A stretch of DNA of 12,527 nt from positions 1-12,527 of the forward strand of contig SACC01000018.1 in assembly GCA_009928745.1 (NCBI GenBank). The letters are read 5' to 3'. Each line of letters begins with the position of its first letter. The stretch's first letter is position 1. Origin of the DNA: Clostridia bacterium (lineage in GTDB: Bacteria > Bacillota > Clostridia > Christensenellales > CAG-1252). Shown here in pieces: positions 7,828 to 12,527 of this stretch. Made by a program: the position numbers and the translations under genes. The notes beneath the pieces are model-generated. The model was given only the letters and a program-made list of their open reading frames with translations, had not been told where the DNA came from and ran no database searches.

Positions 7828-8736
7828 TTATTTTCTCGTCAGAAGGGAAAGTATCGCCATTCTTACCGCCACGCCGCTTAATACCTGCTCTTCGATAAAG
7901 CTGTTATCTGCGTCAATTGCTTTGGAGGATAATTCCACACCGCGGTTAACCGGACCCGGATGCATTATCATCGCGCCGGGCTTCGCCAATGCAAGCTCGC
8001 GCTCCCCTACGCCGTAGAACTCGCTGTATTCGGCAAGTGACGGGAACAAACCGCCCTGCTGTCTTTCCAGCTGAATCCTTAGACCCATTACGACATCGGC
8101 GCCGCTAAGCGCCTCCTCGCGGCTCTTTGCTCTAATGCCGCCCAGCCTTTCCACCTCGGGAAGCATCATGGTTGCAGGGGAATACAGTACCGCCTCAGCT
8201 CCGAGTTTCGTAAGTCCGAATATATTGCTTTTTGCTACTCTCGAATGTTTTATATCGCCGAGTATTGCTACTTTCAAACCTTTAAGCGTGCCGTATTTTT
8301 CCATCATTGTGAACATATCGAGTAACGCCTGCGTCGGATGCTCGTTGGTGCCGTCGCCTGCGTTGATTATAGAGGCGCGGACGTTTTTCGCGAGAAGTGA
8401 GGGAGCGCCGCTCATCGGATGACGGATAATAATGACGTCTGACTGCATTGCGTCCAGCGTCTTGCCCGTATCAATTAGCGTCTCGCCCTTGGATACGGAG
8501 CTTGCGGACGCGCTGATATTGACAGCGACCGCCGACATATATTTTGACGCCAGCTCGAACGATACCCGCGTTCTTGTAGAATTCTCGTAAAACAGAGTAA
8601 TTACCGACTTGCCTTGAAGATTAGGTAGCTTCTTTACTCCTTGCTTCAGCAGCTTTTTCATATGCTTTGCGCCGTCGAGTATCTCTTCGATATCCTCTTT
8701 TGCCATATTCCTTAATCCTAATAAATCCTTGTCCAT
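7828..8736 (-). CDS. pyrB: Aspartate carbamoyltransferase catalytic subunit
   Basis: Condenses carbamoyl phosphate and aspartate, the committed step of pyrimidine synthesis. The 302 residues have the carbamoyl-phosphate site FYENSTRTRVSFELA (49-63), SSVSKGETLIDT (79-90), IRHPMSGAP, NEHPTQALLD (131-140), LGDIKHSRVAKS (159-170) and MHPGPVNRG (258-266). The last motif carries the Pro-Gly-Pro loop typical of ATCase. No pyrI regulatory subunit follows, so it resembles the unregulated catalytic trimers of Firmicutes, with control exercised through PyrR. AAAGAGGG precedes the ATG. It begins 88 nt after the pyrR stop, behind a terminator-like hairpin. Confidence 0.95.
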   Translation of the reverse strand: MDKDLLGLRNMAKEDIEEILDGAKHMKKLLKQGVKKLPNLQGKSVITLFYENSTRTRVSFELASKYMSAVAVNISASASSVSKGETLIDTGKTLDAMQSDVIIIRHPMSGAPSLLAKNVRASIINAGDGTNEHPTQALLDMFTMMEKYGTLKGLKVAILGDIKHSRVAKSNIFGLTKLGAEAVLYSPATMMLPEVERLGGIRAKSREEALSGADVVMGLRIQLERQQGGLFPSLAEYSEFYGVGERELALAKPGAMIMHPGPVNRGVELSSKAIDADNSFIEEQVLSGVAVRMAILSLLTRK

Positions 8737-8797
8737 ATTCCCTCTTTACTTTCGTCTATATGTAGATTTTTATTTAGTCCTTACGCGCTTCCGCTCC

Positions 8798-8836
8798 AAA
8801 AAAGCTGATTCGGTTACTCCGCTATCAGCCTTTTTT
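8798..8836 (-). terminator. Terminator-like hairpin overlapping the pyrR stop codon
   Basis: On the minus strand GCTGAT pairs with ATCAGC (8824-8829 with 8804-8809), with an inner GG/CC pair, flanked by A6 before and T6 after (8798-8803). The pyrR stop codon (8825-8827) is inside the 5' arm, so a ribosome finishing pyrR would mask it. It could reduce transcription from pyrR into pyrB. I found no convincing PyrR-binding loop or antiterminator immediately upstream. Confidence 0.65.
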
Positions 8837-9373
8837 GTTGATTTTATAGATTTCAACGCAATCTTTGCCGTCATGTTCTCTAAGCGATACGGATACCGCC
8901 TCGTCCTTTGAGGTAGGAATACTCTTGCCCGTGTAATCTGCGCAGATAGGAAGATCTCTGTGTCCTCGGTCAATGAGCACCGCCAACCTTATTTTTTTGG
9001 GTCTGCCGTAATCCATAACCGTCTCAATAGCTGCTCTAATCGTCCTGCCGGTATACAGCACGTCATCAACTAAAAGTATGATTTTGCCGTTGACGTCAAA
9101 GGGTATATCCGATTGCTTAATCTCGGGCAGGCTGTCATTGAATCCAAGATCGTCTCTATGGAAAGTTATATCCAATATACCTTTAGGTATCGTGCAATTT
9201 TCTGCTTTTTCGATATATTCGGCAATTCGGTCGGCAAGATATACTCCCCTTGTCCTTATACCCACTATGCAAAGATTATCAGTACCGTTATTCTTCTCCA
9301 GAATATCGTTAGCCATACGGACAATGGTTCTTTTAATAATCGCATCATCCATTATAATTGTTCTCTCGCTCAT
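8825..9373 (-). CDS. pyrR: Bifunctional pyr operon regulator / uracil phosphoribosyltransferase PyrR
   Basis: RNA-binding attenuation protein: when UMP is plentiful it binds the pyr leader and favours the terminator. It usually also has weak uracil phosphoribosyltransferase activity. The 182 residues are close to the ~178-180 of Bacillus PyrR. Supporting motifs are VGIRTRGVYLADRIAEYI (37-54), DITFHRDDL (68-76), the PRPP-binding motif ILLVDDVLYTGRTIRAA, and LAVLIDRGHRDLPICADYTG (130-149), which includes the basic segment implicated in RNA contact. The ATG is preceded by AAAGAGG with suitable spacing. It is the first gene of the operon and lies behind a leader with three competing hairpins, so it probably controls its own transcription. 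Confidence 0.95.
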   Translation of the reverse strand: MSERTIIMDDAIIKRTIVRMANDILEKNNGTDNLCIVGIRTRGVYLADRIAEYIEKAENCTIPKGILDITFHRDDLGFNDSLPEIKQSDIPFDVNGKIILLVDDVLYTGRTIRAAIETVMDYGRPKKIRLAVLIDRGHRDLPICADYTGKSIPTSKDEAVSVSLREHDGKDCVEIYKINKKG

Positions 9374-9468
9374 ATTATCTTACCTCTTTGTATTATTCAT
9401 CTCACATATTAGCGATTCTATTAATACATCAGTGTTTGTCGCTATTTTGCGTTTTAATAATTACTTAT

Positions 9469-9514
9469 AAAAAAACCGTCTTTGGGCCGCTGCTCTGAGC
9501 ATACCTAAGACGGT
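9469..9514 (-). terminator. Attenuator terminator in the pyr leader
   Basis: ACCGTCTT (9507-9514) and AAGACGGT (9475-9482) form an 8-bp outer stem; TGCT/AGCA can pair inside; a T7 tract (9469-9475) follows. It ends about 95 nt before the pyrR start, so it terminates the leader before any pyr gene is transcribed. Confidence 0.85.
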
Positions 9515-9582
9515 AGTATAACCTATTGTTAAATTAGTATTATCCACTATCTTAGCGGTCTCGGTACACCGTTTTAAAGATA
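9469..9582 (-). promoter_or_regulatory. PyrR-type attenuator: anti-antiterminator, antiterminator and terminator
   Basis: Three mutually exclusive hairpins can be drawn on the minus strand. (a) Anti-antiterminator, 9548-9582: TATCTT pairs with AAGATA, then a 5'-side bulge TAAAA, then CGGT/ACCG, with a loop region that contains CCGAGA (9559-9564), which fits the CNGNGA core of known PyrR sites. (b) Antiterminator: CTAAGATAGT (9546-9555) pairs with ACCGTCTTAG (9505-9514) at nine of ten positions, using the 3' arm of (a) and the 5' arm of (c). (c) Terminator: ACCGTCTT (9507-9514) with AAGACGGT (9475-9482) followed by seven T. This matches the Bacillus pyr logic. The upper stem differs from the Bacillus consensus, so direct PyrR binding is inferred. 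Confidence 0.8.
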
Positions 9583-9592
9583 AGTTTACAAA

Positions 9593-9621
9593 AGTATATC
9601 ACACATTTTACTATTAGTAAA
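9593..9621 (-). promoter_or_regulatory. pyr operon promoter
   Basis: On the minus strand TTTACT (9616-9621), a 17-nt spacer and TATACT (9593-9598) form a good sigma-A type promoter. Transcription would start near 9586, giving a leader of about 213 nt that contains the whole attenuator. Confidence 0.75.
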
Positions 9622-9749
9622 GGGTTTGGGTTAAAATCGAAGAGGGCAAAATCGGTCTTTTTTTACCCTCTCAGAAAAGGAAATCATACAAGATTTCTTT
9701 ACCAAGTTTCCCTTCCTGTTCAAAATGTATTGTAAACCTATTTAACTAC
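9622..9749 (-). other. Gap between the purL fragment and the pyr promoter, with two hairpins
   Basis: No gene is visible here. Together with the pyr leader it makes the 376-nt gene-free stretch 9374-9749. Two hairpins could end the purL transcript: AAAGGAAATC (9676-9685) with GATTTCTTT (9692-9700), one bulge, followed on the minus strand by CTTTTCT; and GAGGGCAAAA (9642-9651) with TTTTACCCTC (9661-9670), ten pairs. Neither has a classical uninterrupted T tract on the minus strand, so they are only candidate terminators. Confidence 0.4.
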
Positions 9750-10388
9750 TTATGAAAAATACTTCACTCCGTTAAGGAAAATATCCATATCGTAATCTGC
9801 TTCGACATTTTGGTATAATCCTCGCTGCCACCTTTCGGAATGTCCCATTTTACCAAAAATCCTGCCGTCTTCAGACACAATGCCCTCAATGCCGTACCTT
9901 GAACCGTTAGGATTATGAGGATATTCCATCGTAGCGTTACCCGAGGCGTCAACATACTGAGTTGCGATTTGTCCGTTATCAATAAGTCTTTGCAGATCCT
10001 TGTCAGAACAGATAAATTTTCCTTCGCCGTGACTAACCGGTACACCGTATATCTCTCCCGCCTTAAAGGACGATAGCCAAGGAGAATTATTGCTTGCAAT
10101 TCTTATTTTGCAGATTGAGGAAACGTGGCGCGCTATGTTGTTGAAAGTAAGCGTTGCGCTGTCTGCCTGTTGTTCTGCTATCTTGCCGTAAGGCAGTAAT
10201 CCGAGTTTTATAATCGCCTGAAAGCCGTTGCATATGCCTAAGACCAGTCCGTCTCTTATTAGCAACTCTTTTACGCTGTCGCTTAGCGCGGGATTGCGGA
10301 AAGCGGTCGCGATGAATTTGCCGCTACCGTCCGGCTCGTCACCTGCTGAGAAACCTCCCGGAAAGGCTATTATCTGCGCGCGGTCAAT
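9750..10388 (-). pseudogene. purL: 3' remnant of phosphoribosylformylglycinamidine synthase (purL)
   Basis: This is the C-terminal ~212 codons of a large (~1,200-aa type) PurL, ending normally at FLNGVKYFS before the stop at 9750-9752. The expected synthase domain would lie upstream on the minus strand, where instead there is a Nmad1-like domain and an FtsK-like ATPase. The reading frame has no internal stops and active-site residues are intact, so the disruption looks recent or reversible. Its codon use matches the pyr genes to its left. Confidence 0.75.
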
Positions 10389-10664
10389 GCGCTTTTTCAT
10401 CTCCATAATCGTCATAATACAGTAACTCGCCATATCTGCCAAAGTGTCTTCAACTTTCTCGTCTTGTACCTTCTGCTCCTTTCCAAGCATCAAAGATTCC
10501 AACCGATTGAACTTATCACTTATCCTCGTCAATGACGATATACTGCCATACTTCTCATAACTCCGACCAAAACTATCTCCATAGTCCGAGTTCTTCTTCT
10601 CATACAAGTCCGCTAACCCATTAGCAATAGACTTGAACTGTGTCGCCTTGTTGTTTTTTTGCAT
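9750..10664 (-). CDS. Chimeric protein: Nmad1/DUF1599-like domain fused to a truncated PurL glutaminase domain
   Basis: One uninterrupted 304-residue frame joins two unrelated parts. Residues 1 to about 91 resemble the nucleotide modification associated domain 1 (DUF1599): KKNSDYGDSFGRSYEKYG (23-40), RISDKFNRLESL (47-58), and EDTLADMASYCIMTIMEM (72-89). Such proteins occur in phages and integrated elements. Residues about 92-304 are the end of the class I glutamine amidotransferase domain of large-type PurL: FPGGFSAGDEPDGSGKF (101-117), GICNGFQ with nucleophile Cys145, GVPVSHGEGKF (207-217), and KMGHSER with His275 and Glu277. The catalytic triad is kept, but roughly the first 60 residues of that domain (family knowledge) and the synthase domain are absent, so purine-pathway activity is unlikely. 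No clear Shine-Dalgarno precedes the ATG. Whether the fusion is translated is unknown. Confidence 0.75.
   Translation of the reverse strand: MQKNNKATQFKSIANGLADLYEKKNSDYGDSFGRSYEKYGSISSLTRISDKFNRLESLMLGKEQKVQDEKVEDTLADMASYCIMTIMEMKKRIDRAQIIAFPGGFSAGDEPDGSGKFIATAFRNPALSDSVKELLIRDGLVLGICNGFQAIIKLGLLPYGKIAEQQADSATLTFNNIARHVSSICKIRIASNNSPWLSSFKAGEIYGVPVSHGEGKFICSDKDLQRLIDNGQIATQYVDASGNATMEYPHNPNGSRYGIEGIVSEDGRIFGKMGHSERWQRGLYQNVEADYDMDIFLNGVKYFS
10370..10392. other. Candidate attachment-site junction inside purL
   Basis: Homology changes here from the Nmad1-like end (MEMKKR) to PurL (IDRAQIIAFPGG). The sequence on the plus strand is GCGC-rich around CGGTCAATGCGC. If an element integrated here, the crossover core lies within about this interval. 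The exact core cannot be defined without the other boundary or an uninterrupted purL. Confidence 0.45.
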
Positions 10665-10681
10665 AGTTCTTATTTTTTAAT

Positions 10682-10740
10682 TTTCCCACCTATTTCCCAC
10701 CTCGTTTTGTAAAACTTTGTAAGCTATTATTTTCCCACTC
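10682..10740. repeat. Three short direct repeats of TTTCCCAC(C/T)
   Basis: TTTCCCACCT occurs at 10682-10691 and 10693-10702, and TTTCCCACTC at 10731-10740, the last overlapping the end of the ATPase gene. The first two sit head to tail between the ATPase and Nmad1-like genes. They could be recombinase or regulator binding sites, or chance. Confidence 0.4.
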
Positions 10741-12322
10741 CGTTAAACGGCACCCGTTCATCAATCTTTTGGATAATGTTTTTTACTTTATCAGTATCTT
10801 CAATGGATAATTTCAATTTCATATTTTTTAAATTTTGTATCAAGCTATCCATGTATTTCACATAGTTATCTTTATCCATTGGCTTTAAATGACGTATGGT
10901 AAAGATATCTTCTTTATTTTGGTTGGCTCGAAGGATAGCACTCTCAATCTCTTGTTGCAACTTCTTAAGTGTCTTGACTACGGTTTTAAAACTCTTTTGT
11001 AGTTCTTGAAAATACTCCTCCTCAAATTTGAACACCTTAATCATACTGTATTCACTTGTTAAACCATCTTTAATAATAATATCTCCAATCGTAAAATCAC
11101 TTGGATTAATTAAGTTGTTTTCCTCAAATATGATCTCATTTCCAATCAATTTATTACGTGTGTTATCATCATCGGTTTTTAATAAAATTTTACTCTGTAG
11201 ATTGTTTAGAAGTTGAGTTGGGATACTTTTGTCATCGATCTTTTGCAAAAAGACAATGATGTATATTTTAGCACTTCTGGCTTTTCGCCCTAATTCATTG
11301 ATAAGTTCGATACAACTTTTATCTTGCATCATGTCGGTAAACTCATCCACAATTAAAAAAATAGGTTTTAGATTTTTCATTTCTTTGCTATCTTTTGGAA
11401 GTGAGTTTCGCTCTGCTGTCAGTTTAACAATGGATTGAAGCAGTATCTTAGCCTCATTAATATCACCGTAATAATCTAATATCTCAAAGTCTTTATACTT
11501 TTGAAGATCAGTACGTTTGAAGTCTATGATGTAGATTTTTTCAAGATTTCCATGAGTATACCAATGAAATAAATTTAGCAACATAATCTCAATCAGATTC
11601 GTTTTTCCACCACCGCTTTGTCCACCTCCTACAATGTGTGTGATGTGGTTAAAATAGTATAGTTTTTCATTAAAATCAATTCCCATACAGATAGCGTTTT
11701 CTTTAATGTAGGAAAATTGAAATTTGGCACTTTTTATTTTTGTAAGAAGTGTGATATAAAAATTCATCGTCTTTGGTATGTAATTAAAACTGATAGTATC
11801 GCATCCCAAATAATTACAAATTTGCTCTTTATAATCGATGTATTCTTGACGTTTTACAATAATTTTACTTTTATAATAAAGTCTATTTTCTACCTTTTTT
11901 GTGAAGAAATGCTCTGTTAAAATAACGATCATTTTATTATTTTCTGTATTGCCCATATCTTGTTGAAGATTTTGAAGTTTATAGGGAAGTGCGTAGTATT
12001 TCCAATAAAGAATCACTTTTAAAAAATAGCTCCAACTTATTATCAGGTATGACACTATAAACAACACTATATATCTATAATCTAACCATAACATCCAGCT
12101 TTGATTAAATCCTTGCATGTAATGCTCTACTACGTATAAGAATCCCATTTGAACATAAAGATTTAAAGGGTATTCGTAAAATGAATAAGTGATATGATAT
12201 GAAAAAAACGTTTCTATACCGCCATTTTCAAGAAAAGGGAAATAATACAACCAGAGTATTGCATGATGAAAGATAAGTAAAAAGAAGGCTATTTGTAGCC
12301 TTCGTGAGATGTGTTGTGCCAT
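10727..12322 (-). CDS. Membrane-anchored FtsK/SpoIIIE/HerA-type ATPase, probable conjugative-element DNA translocase
   Basis: The 531-residue protein begins with hydrophobic segments at about 9-28 and 84-106, with a weaker one near 55-69, so it is anchored in the membrane with a cytoplasmic motor. The motor has Walker A VGGGQSGGGKT (231-241, Lys240), the FtsK-like segment YIIDFKRTDL (264-273), Walker B PIFLIVDEFTD (320-330, Asp326 and Glu327), and ELGRKARSAKIYIIVFLQK (343-361), matching the FtsK arginine/sensor region. Residues 425-475 look coiled-coil. It lacks the long linker and gamma domain of chromosomal FtsK/SpoIIIE, and its size resembles the Orf21/ConQ-type coupling proteins of Gram-positive conjugative elements. 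The ATG lies 4 nt after the preceding stop with no strong Shine-Dalgarno, suggesting translational coupling. The role in DNA transfer is inferred from family and context. Confidence 0.8.
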   Translation of the reverse strand: MAQHISRRLQIAFFLLIFHHAILWLYYFPFLENGGIETFFSYHITYSFYEYPLNLYVQMGFLYVVEHYMQGFNQSWMLWLDYRYIVLFIVSYLIISWSYFLKVILYWKYYALPYKLQNLQQDMGNTENNKMIVILTEHFFTKKVENRLYYKSKIIVKRQEYIDYKEQICNYLGCDTISFNYIPKTMNFYITLLTKIKSAKFQFSYIKENAICMGIDFNEKLYYFNHITHIVGGGQSGGGKTNLIEIMLLNLFHWYTHGNLEKIYIIDFKRTDLQKYKDFEILDYYGDINEAKILLQSIVKLTAERNSLPKDSKEMKNLKPIFLIVDEFTDMMQDKSCIELINELGRKARSAKIYIIVFLQKIDDKSIPTQLLNNLQSKILLKTDDDNTRNKLIGNEIIFEENNLINPSDFTIGDIIIKDGLTSEYSMIKVFKFEEEYFQELQKSFKTVVKTLKKLQQEIESAILRANQNKEDIFTIRHLKPMDKDNYVKYMDSLIQNLKNMKLKLSIEDTDKVKNIIQKIDERVPFNGVGK

Positions 12323-12326
12323 CTTG

Positions 12327-12527
12327 TTAGATAACTTTGTATTTATCGCCAGTTTCTGGGTTGCATGTCCACGTTATTTTTCCTTGTTTGTTGGTTCTAG
12401 CATTAGCCGTACACTCAATCATTTTTCCAACTTTTAAAATATCCATGACATTGATGTCATAAATTCTTAACACTTCTGGGATCGTTTTTGTGAACTGTTT
12501 TCCACCAATCTCTTGAAAAAATTCAAA
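12327..12527 (-). CDS. C-terminal 66 residues of an unrecognised protein (5' end outside window)
   Basis: An open frame enters from the right edge and stops at 12327-12329, 4 nt before the ATPase gene, so the two are probably co-transcribed. The visible part starts FEFFQEIGGKQFTKTIPEVL, continues through VMDILKVGKMIECTANARTN and ends in TCNPETGDKYKVI. It is soluble, mixed in charge, with two Cys (39 and 55 of the visible part). In Tn916-like elements small genes of the DUF961 type precede the FtsK-like gene; I do not see that family's motifs here, so no function is assigned. Confidence 0.65.
   Translation of the reverse strand, partial: FEFFQEIGGKQFTKTIPEVLRIYDINVMDILKVGKMIECTANARTNKQGKITWTCNPETGDKYKVI

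Larger units (their letters stand above)
10389..12527. mobile_element. Putative end of an integrative (conjugative or mobilizable) element
   Basis: The stretch holds a Nmad1-like domain, an FtsK/HerA-type membrane ATPase and an unrecognised gene fragment, all on the minus strand. It is visibly more AT-rich, with codon use unlike the pyr/gdhA genes, and it interrupts purL. No integrase, relaxase or second boundary is inside the window, so element type and size are unknown. An assembly join is the alternative. Confidence 0.55.

Noticed and set aside
9410..9444. Extra regulatory hairpin TAGCGA/TCGCTA in the pyr leader
   Set aside because: Only six pairs around a 22-nt loop, no T tract and no alternative pairing partner.
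9078..9470. 130-residue plus-strand frame opposite pyrR
   Set aside because: Shadow of pyrR with no recognisable product, and it runs through the attenuator.
9541..9600. T-box leader upstream of pyrR
   Set aside because: GGTGTACCG is reminiscent, but the conserved T-box sequence and specifier loop are absent and the gene set points to PyrR control.
10727..12322. Chromosomal FtsK or SpoIIIE
   Set aside because: Too short, with no long linker and no visible gamma winged-helix domain at the C-terminus.
12327..12527. DUF961 (Orf22/Orf23-like) protein
   Set aside because: Position fits, but the visible C-terminal sequence lacks the motifs I would expect for that family.

Overview
The window looks like a chromosomal segment of a low-to-moderate GC, Gram-positive-type bacterium, most likely an uncultured member of the Clostridia (Bacillota). 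The grounds are a PyrR-regulated pyrimidine operon with a leader attenuator, a class 1B PyrD/PyrK dihydroorotate dehydrogenase, group 2 PyrF, strong GGAGG ribosome binding sites and sigma-A-like promoters. At its right end the segment is joined to what looks like the end of a mobile element.

Layout, left to right. (1) 1-429, minus: a single-pass membrane protein with a long Glu/Pro-rich tail built from 10-residue repeats, cut by the window edge. (2) 430-634: a divergent promoter region serving that gene and manA. (3) 635-1696, plus: manA, class I mannose-6-phosphate isomerase. (4) 1697-1826: two good hairpin terminators between the convergent manA and gdhA. (5) 1827-3080, minus: gdhA, glutamate dehydrogenase, with its own extended -10 promoter overlapping the terminator of the pyr operon. 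(6) 3200-9373, minus: pyrR-pyrB-pyrC-pyrF-pyrK-pyrD-pyrE, in that transcription order, which encodes five steps of UMP synthesis (from carbamoyl phosphate) plus the regulator. carAB and pyrP are absent from the cluster. The leader upstream of pyrR has a promoter and three mutually exclusive RNA hairpins (anti-antiterminator, antiterminator, terminator), as expected for PyrR attenuation. A further terminator-like hairpin overlaps the pyrR stop codon.

(7) 9750-10664, minus: an in-frame chimera. Its first ~91 residues are a Nmad1/DUF1599-like domain of phage/mobile-element type. The rest is the C-terminal part of the glutaminase domain of large PurL (FGAM synthase), with Cys-His-Glu catalytic residues kept but the N-terminal part of the domain and the whole synthase domain missing. 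(8) 10727-12322, minus: a 531-aa membrane-anchored FtsK/SpoIIIE/HerA-type ATPase, the sort that acts as DNA translocase or coupling protein in conjugative elements. (9) 12327-12527, minus: the C-terminal 66 residues of an unrecognised protein.

The most notable observation is the junction near 10370-10392. The simplest reading is that an integrative (probably conjugative) element has inserted inside purL, and that this is one attachment-site boundary, with the rest of purL expected beyond the other end of the element. An assembly chimera is the main competing explanation. The pyr genes work as one pathway; gdhA (2-oxoglutarate/ammonia/glutamate) and manA are neighbouring but independently transcribed metabolic genes.
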